A stretch of 64,000 nucleotides of DNA from Ostrinia nubilalis (lineage: Eukaryota > Arthropoda > Insecta > Lepidoptera > Crambidae): contig NC_087096.1 in the NCBI RefSeq assembly GCF_963855985.1, forward strand, positions 7,192,001 to 7,256,000, read 5' to 3'. Position numbers and translations under genes: made by a program. Shown piece after piece: positions 1-12,100 of this stretch (position 1 is the first letter of the stretch; each line of letters begins with the position of its first letter). The notes below the pieces were generated by a model. It was not told the DNA's origin. It saw nothing but the letters and a program-made list of their open reading frames with translations, and searched no databases.

Positions 1-1343
1 CAGACATTTGAGTGTCGTAGTTAAAGGGAGACCAGCGTGCACTCCAGGTGGCTTGCAGCTCCACCTTGACAAGTTTCTCTGGGTTACTGCGAAGTCTGAA
101 AAGTTATCAAGGTAGGATAATATTCCATTAATGTACTCTTGTGTCTCTCACACTTGTTTGGAAAAATCGATGGCGCAGAGCAAAGTGTCCAGGGAAAATG
201 CAGTTAGGAAGTGTCCTTGAACCGTTTACACTGTGCCATCTACTGAGAAACTCCACTTTGATTTAGAGCTAAGAAGAGAGGAAGCTGAAGAATCTATACT
301 AATCTTGTCACTTACTTCATTTCGCCCTTATAAGAGACATGCCAAGCTCGCATGGGAATGTAGTTGATGATCTCTAGCCCTTGTATCTTGTACTCTCCCG
401 CTTCGTGGACTGTTTGTACCTGGTACGTATCAGGGAGACATGGAGACAGTAGGAGCTCTTCATTTTCAACCTGTGAAAAAAAAACAACCATTCATCGGTA
501 AGACAGTATTGGTTTAATTACATCATTTACAATTAATTATGTACCTTTAAATATAAGAAAGCATCACAAACATGTCCAGCCCTTCGTGCAATTCCGCAAA
601 TCACAGCAGTTCCGTTCCGGGTCATTCCATTAAAATAAACTCCATCTATCGCCTAAAAATTGAAAGAATAAACATTACCAATTTTTCATTAGTAAATTAT
701 AAAATCCATGTGACCCTTTTCTGGAACTTACCTTAGGATTGTCTCCTAGAAAATATTTCTCCTCCAAGCGAATTTCGTCGTTGTGGATGTGAATAGTGCC
801 ATCTGAACTTTCCCCTAATTCAATGGCCATCAAGTGCTTTATATGAGCCACTAGCTGTAAATAATTAACGTGTTAATAAATCTTTATAATATTGCTGAGA
901 GATTATAGGTATTCCACCCAAAAATCGAACCTAGGACTTTCCACTAAACCATGGAGGCGTTATTTGCAATAAGTATGTAGTTAAAGTAGTTTGTCTGGAA
1001 GTACCTAAAGTTTATTTATTTTTATCATTGTAACCTTTGGTGCCGACTAATCTAACATTGAGACACTTAAGTACATTAATTAATTAACCAATAATATTTT
1101 TACAGCTCTTTAATGAACCAATGCTACTCTGCTTCTTCTCTATGTTATTTTAAAAATAAACACATGGTATGTACTCACCTGCCTCATTTTCAGAATGATA
1201 AACATTATTATTAATTTAAACCAGTAATATTTATTTTTTACTTGATAAACTCCAAAAATCGGTTGATTATGCTTAGCATTTATAAACCTAAAGATCACTA
1301 CGAGACTGGCCGGAATTAACAATGTTATAAGCAATAGAATCAT
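1..1343 (-). CDS. PEP-synthase / YvkC-like phosphotransferase family protein, N-terminal part (partial, runs off left edge)
   Basis: Five exons can be joined on the minus strand with GT-AG introns and closing phases: 1179-1343 (start ATG 1341-1343), 732-854, 545-652, 316-470 and <1-95. The protein opens with a hydrophobic segment (MILLLITLLIPASLVVIFRF) that looks like a signal anchor. It continues with motifs such as YFLGDNPKAIDGVYFNG, IARRAGHVCDAFLYLK, IPMRAWHVSYKGEMK and WSARWSPFNYDTQMS. From memory this order matches the N-terminal region of insect proteins annotated as putative phosphoenolpyruvate synthase or uncharacterized phosphotransferase YvkC, which in full length carry PEP-synthase-like ATP-binding and phosphohistidine domains further on. 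Those catalytic parts are outside the window, so activity cannot be judged. It lies in tandem with, and 450 bp downstream of, Rpn5 on the same strand. The family call is fairly secure; the substrate is unknown. Confidence 0.72.
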
Positions 1344-1793
1344 CTTGAATTACTTAGTAATTTAATTTAAGCAAAAACTATTTTAAATTAATTAGCTCTA
1401 AATCTAGGCGAGGCACTGTTAATCACTGACAGACCGAGCGTTGTTATCACAATTTCAGTTATCATTAGATACCGATGCATATCGAAATTTGGTAAGTCTG
1501 CAGGTGTCGAGGTCCACTAAAGCACATCAAGGTCATACAATAATAAAACACTGGTGTTATTTTAGTATATTTATTTCGAATTTACCTAACAGTGAACTGA
1601 CAATAGTCCAATACCAGTTGGATTTTCACTTTGAAGATACAAAATCATTATTTTGGACACTGATTACATTAAAGAGACGTTAAACGAAAATTAAATTGAT
1701 TCCATTAAAGTTTCTACACAGTAGAATAGTTTTACTGTAGGAAAGAAAATAATAAAAATACATTTTCAGACTCGATACGTTACGCTAAATTAA
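1344..1793. other. Intergenic spacer between two minus-strand genes
   Basis: This stretch must hold the 3' UTR and poly(A) site of Rpn5 and the promoter of the PEP-synthase-like gene. An open frame at 1441-1683 on the plus strand shows no recognisable motif and no splice context, and I read it as chance. A minus-strand AATAAA (plus-strand TTTATT) near 1569-1574 is a candidate poly(A) signal for Rpn5. I see no repeat. Confidence 0.4.
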
Positions 1794-4700
1794 TTACTCG
1801 GCTGTCGCCAGAAGATGTTTGTGGACGCATTCTTCTTTGTTGATCAAATGTGTCGTCTTGTTCACAAGTTGCATCAAGCTGTTCAAGTTATTTGACCACT
1901 CGTTGAGACGGTCCGATGCGTCCATGTTTAAGCTGGAACAATTTCAGGACAAATTAACGATAGTGTCTTGTCTTTACATGTTGGGGCAATGAGGGCTATC
2001 GTTTTAGCGCTCACCAGTTAGCGCCACTGTAGAGTAAGGTCCTGTCACTTGCTAGTAGCGAAGACAGTGGCACCAACTTGTGAGCGCTAAAGTGGTAGGA
2101 GGACTATCGCATTTGCACTCATCAAGATGGCGCCACTGTAGAGAAAGGTCCTGTCAATCGCCAGGGGTGCCAACTGTTAAGTATAAAAACGATAGCCCTC
2201 ATTAAATATCACTATCTTGTTTGGACTTTCGCCAAAACAATGATGATTATTAATGTTTTAATTCCGTTACAATATTGCACGATATTATTACGCAGTCAAT
2301 GAGATATTATTAGAAATGCATGGTCACTACACAGATGCAATATTTGGCGACTCGAAGTCGATGGCCAAAAAATCGGCAAACTTGTATCATAATTATTTTC
2401 AATTACACACAGCGCCATCTAGCCCCAAAATATTATAAACGAGTTTTGCTTTTCGTTTAGAGTTAGACTACTTTCCGATAGGGCCAAACGATGTGTCTGT
2501 CTAAGGCGATTATCACACTGCACCGCGCTCCGCCGCGGTACGCGGGACGACAGATTTAATCATTGTATGCAAGTACCTCAGTCTGTATAGAAAACACGCG
2601 CGGCACAATACACTGACAACGCGTCTGCGCGCGGGATTTGTTATATGTAATCACGCGGACCGCGGCGGAGCGCGGTGCACTGTGATAATCGCCCAACGGT
2701 TCTCTACCGAATAGAAAATGTCAAAACTGCCCAAAAGTTACGACATGTCGACCTTAGTAATGATTTATTTGCATTTGCTTTAAAATAACATATCAAAACA
2801 GACGAATATGTTGTCAGCGCAGGCATTGCGTCGGCAGAACGTGCTTTACGTGTGAAAAAATACGAAATCACGTAAAACGTAGGCGCTACGATCGAAAAAA
2901 AAACACAACCGTGCGTTTTCAGTACAGAACGGGTTAAAACGCTTACCTAAAGTGTACAACGCCAGCCGGCCGGTCGATCTTGGCTTTCACGATCGTGCTG
3001 ACCACGAGTTGGCTCAGCGCTTCCTCCGTCTCTGACTCGCTGAGGCCAAGCAGCTGGCTCATACGTTTCACCGTGATGCGGGTGTAGTACATAGACATAA
3101 TGCGAATGTTCTGAAACAATAGGTTTAACTTAGAATTTCCTGGACAGTGTTGTAAAGTTTTGGTCCTTCGAGCCGGATATGTCTATCATTAATGCAAAAA
3201 ATAGTTTTTTTAAAGTCAGCCGATTTTCAACGATTATACAAGGATCCGTCATTGTGGAAATCCATGAAGGATTCAGCAGTGGACATCATTTGGCTGAAAC
3301 GAATGATACAATTTGTGTAACACTTTTGAAAAATAAACACTAATTTTTATCTTTGTTAAGCTCTCACCTAATAAACTTGTGAAGGTACAGATACCACTAT
3401 AAACTTGAATCGTGTAAAATAAATAAAAGTTTTGACTACTTACATGTTCTACAACACGGTTCTTCAGATCGTTCCAGCGTTCCTGGCCCTTCTCATCTGC
3501 GGAATCGAAGTATGGAGTAGAACGAAGCATCTTTTCGTACATGGAGCACAGGGTGTTCCATCTAATGATTTCAGGGTTGATGAAGAGACCAAGAAGTTGT
3601 CTGAAATCAAAACAAATTGTGAAGTTGTGAAACAATAACATTCAACATTAATAGTTTCCCTTACTCAGTGATCAAATTAGACAAACAGATAATTAAACAA
3701 TCTATTTTAATTTAACTTAATTAATTGTAGGTAAATAACTCTGCCTAAAATTCATAAATTTTCTCTTCTAAGTCCTGATGTCTTTTTAAAATAATAGTGA
3801 AGTCAGAGAGGTCCAGGTCCATTACCCTCTATGTATGTGCAAAAGTTCTATAAAATCAGTACAGATTAATTCTTCTTTCTTTAATAACTTACTTGTACTC
3901 AGGCAGCTTATCAAGATCCTTGTCTTCATTGAGCCTGTGTGTCAAGTCCGCCTGCTCGTTGTCATACGGAGCCAATACTAGGAACACCACACTGCCGACC
4001 AGCGCATCTGATCCGGCTAACTGGCCCAGAGCCCTGAAGTGTCTGCAGACGGCGAGATACTGGCCGTTATGTTGGTCTACCGCAATCATTAATCGGTAGA
4101 ACTTTTCTTTCAACTCCTGTGAAATTTTTTTCAAATAAAGTGCAAAAAGTTTTATTTTAAACACAAGAGGATGTACCTACAAATTCCAAAATTTTATTTT
4201 GCTTTGTGTAAAAGCTGCGCACGTGACGTTGGCGGAAGTTAGGGTCACCATCAACAACAAAAGAAGAAATCCAAAATTTTTCAGAGATGTTCTCATAATA
4301 GGCTGGGTTGCACCATCTTATTTTAACTTTAACGATTGTCATAAATCTGTCAAACCCCATACAAAACACACCAGTTATTGTTATAGTTACTGCTAAAGTT
4401 AGGGTGTGCAACTCAGCCTTAGTGTTAAAAATCAGGATTCTATGATGATGTAGAAGGAAAATATTCAATTTTAGTGATGCAAATATGTAACAAACCTGTG
4501 TATCATCCTCTTCAAAGAACTTAGTATTAATTTTCTTAGAAATAATCTGGGTACGGATGTAGTCTTTTATAGCCAAGCACAGTCTCATCTGTTCCAAAAT
4601 AAGCTCAACTTTCTCCCGTTTATCCATTGACCCATACGTTTCGACCTGCAATTCTTGGATGATCTTTGCAGCTTCTGCGATATTGCCTTCTTCCTCACGG

Positions 4701-5759
4701 ATCTTGGCCAAAATGTGAGTCAGCCTGGCCCGTTCAACTTCAACGTAAATTTTGCCCTCTGTGATAGATCTTAAGGTCTCAATGAGTTTTATTTTAGTCT
4801 CTTTATCTGGAGTTTTGTCAACATAAGTGCAACACTCTTGGACCATTTTGACGACTGCTTGTTTGAGTTGTGACCTGAAATTCATAATTCATTCTCATAG
4901 GAAGTACCACACATGAAAAGCAGCAACTAAATAATTAACAGAAGAGCTGAAATAAAAAAAGAAATAAAGAATACTGTGTTTTGGATACATACCGTCTCTT
5001 TGAAAGAAGTACAATATGGTCATTCAGAGCTGACCAGTTCTTAGCCTCAAAGCAAATTTGGACTACAGCTACTAAAATCCTAGCAGTAGATGCCATATCA
5101 GCTCCCTGTAGAACAAAACAAGTTGTTATATTTTAACCTTACAAATTCATCATTCGCAAAAAAAGAATGTTAGTCTGTACGTAAAAATTAAGGTAATTTT
5201 AGACATTTGTAAATTTTATAAATCAATAGGACAATAAATTACCGTTCTCGTCTGCTTCTCAAGAGCCAGTAGCTGGTCTATAGCTTCTTGTACCTTTCCT
5301 TTGGAAGCCCATGATTTCCAAAGGGGAATTTTTTCATCGCAAGTGGTGCTATAATCCACCTGAAATATGTGAAATTCATTTAATATAGAAATAAATAATG
5401 TTGCAATAAGATTATTTAATGTGAACAGATAACTTAAATAAAAAACAAAATAACCCTCCTTCTGGCGCAGTCGGGTAAAAAATAGATAAAATGTTGGAAT
5501 AGGATAAAATTATAAGATGATGCACTCCAACACTTTGATGGATGTTAAAGTCTCGAGATTATTAGCTCGTGTGGTAGTTTTACATATAAAATGTAACGAT
5601 AGATTAGGTACCTACTACTAATTTTTGGTCTATGAAACATGATTAAGATACTGTCTTTGTGCATCGAGAACAAAGAATTTGAAGAGAATTTGTACTTACT
5701 TCCATTTTAATTATTTTTCCACTGGCATCTAGGCCACCAATATCTCCGTTTGTAGTCAT
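1794..5759 (-). CDS. Rpn5: 26S proteasome non-ATPase regulatory subunit 12 (Rpn5/PSMD12), complete
   Basis: Eight minus-strand coding exons: 5700-5759, 5243-5359, 4993-5105, 4496-4874, 3893-4116, 3444-3600, 2947-3110 and 1794-1932. All introns are GT-AG and the lengths add up to 1,353 nt, giving 450 aa plus stop, close to the usual ~456 aa. Diagnostic stretches include [112 protein letters not shown] and [15 protein letters not shown]. Rpn5 is a scaffold of the proteasome lid; its N-terminal helical repeats lead to a C-terminal PCI domain (here exons 5-7) and a final helix that joins the lid helical bundle. The start is fixed by the family N-terminus. A pyrimidine-rich AG just upstream (about 5774) suggests a spliced 5' UTR. 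The exon order is collinear with the protein and nothing is broken. Confidence 0.97.
1988..2213. mobile_element. MITE with AATGAGGG ends, in the last intron of Rpn5
   Basis: The ends are inverted repeats: AATGAGGGCTATCGTTTT on the left and its complement on the right. The interior has two related segments containing GCGCCACTGTAGAG. It lies in the intron between exons 7 and 8 of Rpn5. The AATGAGGG end is shared with two other elements in this window (30106-30294 and 32829-33017), although the interior differs. Confidence 0.75.
2505..2693. mobile_element. GC-rich palindromic MITE in the last intron of Rpn5
   Basis: About 34 nt at each end are near-perfect inverted repeats, beginning GCGATTATCACACTGCACCG and reading into CCGCGCTCCGCCGCGG. 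The element is far richer in GC than the surrounding intron. It has no coding capacity, and its superfamily is not determined. Confidence 0.75.
4299..4421. mobile_element. Small MITE (TAGGCTGGGTTGCACC family), copy 1
   Basis: Inverted ends TAGGCTGGGTTGCACCATC and TAAGGCTGAGTTGCACACCC enclose short internal arms containing TTTAACTTTAAC and GCTAAAGTTAGGG. It sits in intron 4 of Rpn5. A second copy of the same family is at 60627-60751. Confidence 0.75.
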
Positions 5760-6232
5760 TTTTATATAAATTTCTGAAAATAACAGGAGTTAGACGTGGT
5801 TAACATTTACCAGGTGAGCAGATGTGAAATACAACACGGTTATAAATGTTAAATCTTAAATAAGATTGAAACCAGTAAGGAAGAAGATTATGCTTATTAT
5901 ACCTTATTTAATTCAGTAATTACAGCACAACAAAACGCTATTTTTCAGACACAAAATAAATGCAAGCTCATCAGAGTGACAGCTAATCAGAAAATAATTG
6001 AGTGAGTGAGTAGTGAATGAATGCATCAGAGCTTGACATTAGCATTGACTTAGTAATCTCTATAGACTGATCCTACGCACAAAATAAGCTGGAACATGCA
6101 ACCTTATTAAGCTAACTGCGCACCTCGCTAGAATACGAGACTCCTCACACTCATCTGCACACCTCCCCGCATTCGCCCCATTCGTATCAGGAGCGTCGAT
6201 GTGACGTCACTGCTATATACCAGAGCCCCGAT

Positions 6233-6439
6233 TACGGTAATTTTTAACGTCTCCAATCCAGACGCGTTTCTGATTCTGCAATACGATTGGTCAAAACAGC
6301 TAACGTACGCCAGCGTAAACAGCGTACGTCAGCTGTTTTGACCAATCGTATCGCAGAATCGATGAAGCGTGTCTGGATTTTAAAAGTTAGTTAGTTACGG
6401 TAACTTTTAGGACGTTAAAAGTTACCGTAATCGGGGCTC
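6233..6439. mobile_element. Palindromic MITE with GAGCCCCGATTACGGTAA ends
   Basis: The left end GAGCCCCGATTACGGTAA is matched by the inverted right end TTACCGTAATCGGGGCTC. An inner inverted pair around GTTTTGACCAATCGTAT and ATACGATTGGTCAAAAC makes most of the element self-complementary. It lies about 470 bp upstream of the Rpn5 start codon, near its probable promoter. Confidence 0.8.
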
Positions 6440-6523
6440 AGATGCGAAATGTAAAATGTTGTAATCAGTTGCAATTGACGCGCCTCTATGCCAGGGTTTT
6501 TATGTTCCTGGTCAGGCTATAAA
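6440..6523. mobile_element. Truncated end of the TATAGCCTGACCAGGAAC transposon family
   Basis: The stretch GCAATTGACGCGCCTCTATG followed by CCAGGGTTTTTATGTTCCTG and GTCAGGCTATA is the inverse of the left end of the element at 42018-42762. Only this end is present, so it is a truncated copy. Confidence 0.75.
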
Positions 6524-6570
6524 TAATAAATAAATAAATCTTTGGACAATTTCACACAGCGCCAGCTAGC
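6524..6570. repeat. SINE tail fragment
   Basis: AATAAATAAATAAATC followed by TTTGGACAATTTCACACAGC and GCCAGCTAGCCCCAAAGTAA resembles the 3' tail of the full SINE on the minus strand at 59283-59563. The tRNA-like head is missing. Confidence 0.6.
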
Positions 6571-7168
6571 CCCAAAGTAAGCAACTTAATAAAGTGGTTA
6601 CCATTCCGGAATTTTGCCATCTATCTAATTGACACGGAATTTTAAAAAAATATAATATTTTAAAGTCGGATTCTTTAGAAATTTCCCTAAATGTAAACAA
6701 ATATGGCCAACTGACATTAAAACATTTTTAATCTGTGCCCTAGTGAGACGACAAAACCTCTCGTTAATCGCGGATTGAAATTATTGTAGTACTTACGTAC
6801 CTATAGAAATAATTTATAATGCTTTATAAAGCAATGCATTATACAACTAGTAGTACATTCAATGAAGAAAAAATACATTGTCCCTATTTAAATCATAAAG
6901 TTAATATTCCTTCGGAATAGAGCAACAATCACGAGCTGTCAAACGAAACCAAAAAGGAGATGTCATATGTGTGTGTAAAAATAAATATGTGTGCATGTCA
7001 GTGATGTATGTCGTTACTTTTCACATGAATATCGATATCGATTAAATATTAATTAACACCTAACAGTAATAATATAAATAGAATAGGATGGAATGGGATT
7101 GTAGGTATATGGGAATTGGGAGAGTGGCCTAAGAAAATAAAAAAAAAACTCAGAAGATTAAAATTATT

Positions 7169-7258
7169 CAACTTATTTATTTGAAAGAGTGAGAGTTACA
7201 AACATCAAGACATCCATACAAACTTTCGCATTTATAATATTAGTAGGAGTAAAACAAT
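7169..7258 (-). mobile_element. Helitron 5'-end fragment
   Basis: Read on the minus strand it begins TCCTACTAATATTATAAATG and continues with GCGAAAGTTTGTATGGATGT. This is the same start as the complete short Helitron at 59934-60134. The 3' CTAG end is missing. Confidence 0.7.
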
Positions 7259-7321
7259 AATTAAAAAATGATAATTCTGACGATAACGTAAGAAAATAGG
7301 ATTCTAACGATGTAATAATCG

Positions 7322-7460
7322 TTGTTGGCCGTATAGTGTAGTGGTTCGAAACGGACTACTATTCCGGAGGTAGCGGGTTCAATTCCCGCACAGTACAAAC
7401 ATCTGTGTGCATGAACATATTTATTATTATATTTAGTATGTAATATTTAGTTTAGTTTAT
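7322..7460 (+). repeat. tRNA-derived SINE (head and part of body)
   Basis: The head contains A-box-like GTGTAGTGGTTCG and B-box-like GGGTTCAATTCCC. The same head occurs in inverted orientation at 59490-59563, so this is a dispersed SINE and not a functional tRNA gene. It is followed by the SINE body (ACAAACATCTGTGTGCATG) and an AT-rich tail. Confidence 0.75.
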
Positions 7461-7990
7461 TAACTAACAGGTAATTACAAAATAATACTTTTCTATATTC
7501 ACATACAAACGCCATTTATGTACCTACATAATCAGCAGTGACTGTGATAAACAGCGCAGAAAATATATTTATCGATTGTGGTACAACCCTAGTGTAAAAC
7601 GAAAATTATTTCTTTACACAAAATATTCATAAATTCTGGATTATGAGCATGAAATCTTTGCTTACAACTTAAATTAATGTTTAAAGAACATAATTATCAC
7701 ACTTAGTGCTTAAAATTCTAAGCGCATTCACAAAAATAAAGCTAAAGTTTGGAGGTGTCGATTTCAATAAATTTACCTGTGTAATTAATATTTTGCAGGA
7801 TTATTCCTTTGGTGTACATCACAATCAAGGACGGAACAGGTCACCATTATATTAGAAAACAAATTTTCCAAAAATAAACAGGATTTTACGATATTTTTAT
7901 AAAAAACTATGAATTAAAATTTTCTTTGTGCCTTTTTAGTGTCACTGCCTGTCAAATCTTTTGCAAAAATGGTTCTATAGATGACCCACG

Positions 7991-8132
7991 CTGAACTGTC
8001 CCACCAAACTCAATGACAGGGGGGCGCTACCATCGTTCAACTATATGGTTTCCAACATGGCAAAAATCTGAACCAGCGATCCGGTATTGACGGTGGCGCC
8101 CCACTGTCAATGTCATCGACAGGACAGTCCAG
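7991..8132. repeat. Imperfect inverted-repeat element
   Basis: CTGAACTGTCC at the left is matched by GGACAGTCCAG at the right, with an inner pair TGACAGGGGGGCGC and GCGCCCCACTGTCA. It is probably a small MITE nested in the larger element at 6886-8269. Confidence 0.55.
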
Positions 8133-9167
8133 TATTTTGGAACTATATTGACGTGACGATGACAGCATCACACATCTCTTTTTATCACACAGGGTTGCAG
8201 ATAGTGACATCTCGCTCGCTCATTCTTTGTTGCTCTATTCCGAAGGAATATTAACTTTATGATTTAAATCTATTTAAATGCAATCAGTAATAAAAATGAT
8301 TGAATAATTGAAATAAAATCGATTAAATTTACCGATTATTGTCTATGACTTACAGGTTACAACACTGATGTGTCAGAGACAACATGGAGATAACACATAA
8401 TTTTAAACTTCAAGTCAATTTGACAAGTCTCACAAATTTTCATCGTTCACATATTTTGCTAAAATAATTTGTTTAAAGATTGATTCCAAACTTGTATAAT
8501 CGTGAGAATAAAGTTGGTTTTATGGGCTTGTGAAATAATGTGTATGATATTATGAACACGTAAGTGATTATGGTGTAATTGTGTGCAGAAATGTTTGTTT
8601 ACATTTAAGGAAATTTCTAAAGAATTAAGGTATACAAACTTACAAGTTTCTCCGGACCTACTTGAATCCTCTCCGTGTGTGAGTCCAACTTGCACTCGAC
8701 CAGTGTTTTTTTTTCAACTTTTCATGCGATGAGCATTTACCTTTATTCACCCTTGAAAATGGTGGTCGATATTTAAAAAAAAAATAAAGACGTTCATAAT
8801 CGTTTCGTTCGTTCATTGTTCATTCATTTTCGAGTTGCTGTGCGAGTGTGTGGGGGACCGATCGAAATGAGATGATTTGGATATGTGACTCTTTTATGCT
8901 CTTTGTTTATGTGTGTTGGTTACGGATTATGGCGTAGAAAGTGTGGATTGGTTTTAGTTTTTACATTTTGTAATTTTTGTTTTCTTATATGACGCAAATC
9001 TTATCAGATTTAAGCATTTAATGTATAGGATACCAACCCAAAGATAGTTTTTGTACGTGTGATGTGTGTTGTGGCTACTACTTGGTAGCCTCAGTTTTCT
9101 TTGTTTTGAGAAACATATGCCTATTATCTAAGATTTTAGTCGTAATTAGCGTGGATAGTTCTGAAAA

Positions 9168-12100
9168 ATGGGTTCTAATATGGATCGTGATGGTGCAGTA
9201 CCCTCTAGCAGTAAGGGAAGAAGTCACTCGGCTCAAGGTCTACCCAGTACTATTTCTAGTCCAGCTATGAAAATACCTTTACCTCCGCGCTTATGGATTA
9301 CAGGTGAGAATACTCCTATTAGATTTGCTCGGCGAATTTCACTAATAATGGAATGCTGAACTGGTTTTATGTAAATAACTAGAGATTGAAAAAAAGTATG
9401 AAAATTATGATGATATTTTTTACTGTTTATCACCGTTTATGATTGCATGAAAAAAATATGACACGTAAACAGCTTTATTGGATATTTCTTATCAGTATTT
9501 ATTTACATTGTACTGTTGTGTGTTCATATTGAATTTTCATAAACATATTTTTTATTAGGTTAATTCAACTCAATACAAATAGGAAATATTTAATTGCATA
9601 GTGACTCAGCGAAAAAATTGTGTAGAAGAAAAACTCAATAAATGTGTTATTTTAAATTGGGAGAGGTGTTATGTTACAATATTTTAAGTATTTTATATTA
9701 ATATTTTATGATGTAGTTATCATTCATAATGTAGGCCATTTGAACAGGTGCTCACCTTATGGTTATTCTACTGAAAAATCACAAATTTCACTTGACGTAA
9801 TGTTTCTGATTATTTATTCAGTGTTGAGCAGATAACATTGATATTGAAGCTCATGCGAATATCAAATTGGGTTATCATTGAAGCAGTTAACTAATAGGTA
9901 TTAAGGGTTTCATCAGCTTAAAAAATTATAACCAATAAGAATTTGAAAATCTAATTAGGTCAGTCGCAATTTCAAGATTTATCAGCAAAAGTAACTTAAG
10001 TTGCTCTATGGTAGTTTGTTTGAATATAATTTTCCTCCAATTAACTTTAATTAGTATAACTATTATTATTAAGAATGACAGATTGCTCACCCCCCCCCCA
10101 CATTGCAGGGTCATTGTATTTTTCAATGTACCTAAGCAACATCCAGTTTTAGAAGTCTTTAGATTGATAACTTTACTAACTCACACTTCTTACAAAAATA
10201 ATATGTGATGAATAAATAATATAATAAGTAAAGTTTGCTATAAAGAATATCTTGGTTTTTATAAAAAAAAATCAATATCCCCTTATTATAACTTTGGCAA
10301 GCTTATTACTGTCTCCAGGTCCACTGAAGTAGAGTAGAAAAGAGACTCATGCAATAAGTGTCTAAATTAAATGGATATAATGTAGTGAAATAGTCATAGC
10401 AAAAAGGAGAATTGTATCAAAATGCACAAACTAAAATTCATTGATCAAAATGAAAGAAAGAATCTAATAAGTTTCAAGAAGGACTCATGCATGGAAATTT
10501 TTATCTTTTGGATGAGTGGATTAGGGATTTGTGCATCCCCTCTCTTTTATTTAATTCAAGAACCTGCATATGCGACAGTATCATTTAAAAATCAAAGTAG
10601 CAATATGGTATAATATTGTCCACATAGATTTTGTTTTGAGTTGCTACATTTTTTCACTGCTTTCACCTCTATCTCAAAATTTTCATGTGGAACTGCTGCT
10701 GTTTCAGTTCCACTGAACACACACAGCCTTATACACATACATTAAGTGTATGTATTTCCACTGAAACAGCAGCAGTTAAAACTCACATTTGAAGTAATTG
10801 ATAGGTCATTATCTGCCACAAAGTGCAAATCAATTCCTTACTAAAAACATTAGGTGAAAGGAGGTATATCACATTTCTTCTTTTACAGACATCGAAGATG
10901 AAGATTCATCAGACGAAATAGGAGGAAGTACTAGAGATGATTACTTAACAAGTGTCGAACGTCCCCGTGTCAGGTCTAGATTTCGTCATCACAAGCCTAG
11001 ACAACAGAATAAGGTGCCTGTTGGAATATTTTGGGATATTGAAAACTGCCAGGTATGTTGGTTTTATTTCTCGTCTTCATTCGTTTGTTCGTTTTAGCTA
11101 AATGACGTCCACTGCTGGACAAAGGCTTTCAAGGATTTTCATGATGACCGGTCTTGCGCTGCCCGCATCCAGGCTCTTGCCGCAACCTTCACTACCTTTC
11201 TACTACATTACACTATATTATAGTGACTATAAGATTACTTGTTATAGGTACCCCGTGGCTGTTCTGCGATAGATGTGGCTAAGGCTATTCGTGCCAAGTT
11301 CCTAGTTGAAGGGCGTCTTGAAGGAGAATTCATTGTTGTTTGTGATGCACGAAAAGAAGCGCAATTTAGACTGCAAGAGCTCAATGATGCTCAGGTATGC
11401 ATACATTGCATTTTTATGGATCGTTTCATCCACGAAGACGCGCCCCGCCATTCTTCCGCTAATGTTTGAGTGTTATCGGTTTCGGTACACACTAAATTAT
11501 CCATGAGTGCACACGCACACTCCAATAATGACGCTCGGATTGCTTGGATCAAACTCCCTGCGCCCCGCGCTTCCCTCTACCAATAATTGGTAGGGCGCGT
11601 CTTTGTGGATGAATCGATCTGTAATATTGTTTGTGGTAAAGAGACAATTTTAAAACCTATTTCTTTGTGGACAGGTAAACCTCTTTCATGTGTGTGGCTC
11701 ACAGAAGAATGCAGCCGATGAGAAGTTGAGACAATGCATGCGAAAGTTTATTGAACTCTATGGGCCAGCTGTTATAGTTTTGATCTCTGGTGATATTAAC
11801 TTTGCCGCTGACTTGAGTGACTTTAGATATAGGTAAATATACTGGTGCTGGTTTTTCTGGTCATATATTTATACTGTAAAAAAAATGTACACTAATACCA
11901 TGTGATGTTCTATGCCAAGTGGCACTGAACTCAGGTTGGTTATTCAATATTTTTTATAAGATTTGTACATTGCATGTGCAATTAAATTATCAAAATATGT
12001 GTTGTATTTATTATAATAGTTAATATTAGGTGTTAAGCAACTCGTCAGACACTGAAATAATTTTAGAGTTATGTTCATTCACACTGCTGCCATTCATATT

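Larger units (their letters stand above)
6886..8269. mobile_element. 1.38-kb element bounded by perfect 43-bp inverted repeats, with nested insertions
   Basis: The arms 6886-6928 and 8227-8269 are identical inverted copies over 43 nt (core TTAATATTCCTTCGGAATAG). The interior contains a Helitron end (7169-7258), a tRNA-derived SINE head (about 7325-7460) and a further inverted-repeat stretch (7991-8132). No transposase is visible, so this looks like a non-autonomous DNA transposon that has acted as a landing pad. The perfect arms suggest that it is young or that the arms are being homogenised. Confidence 0.65.
5760..9167. other. Intergenic region between divergent Rpn5 and Marf1 genes, filled with transposon remnants
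   Basis: No coding gene is recognisable here. It must contain the Rpn5 promoter and 5' UTR (from 5760) and the Marf1 5' UTR and promoter (towards 9167). The GC-richer stretch around 6110-6230, with two TGACGTCA-like sites (GTGACGTCAC near 6201), is a candidate proximal promoter for Rpn5. The rest is made of the inverted-repeat elements, SINE and Helitron fragments listed separately. Confidence 0.5.

Noticed and set aside
1441..1683. 80-codon open frame between two genes
   Set aside because: No recognisable motif, no splice or UTR context, AT-rich composition like its surroundings.
7322..7395. Possible tRNA gene
   Set aside because: It has A- and B-box-like motifs, but the same head is repeated in inverted orientation at 59490-59563 with a SINE body, and the cloverleaf is not complete. 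It is a SINE head.
8459..8695. 78-codon minus-strand open frame upstream of Marf1
   Set aside because: No motif and no neighbouring exon in phase; probably chance in AT-rich DNA.
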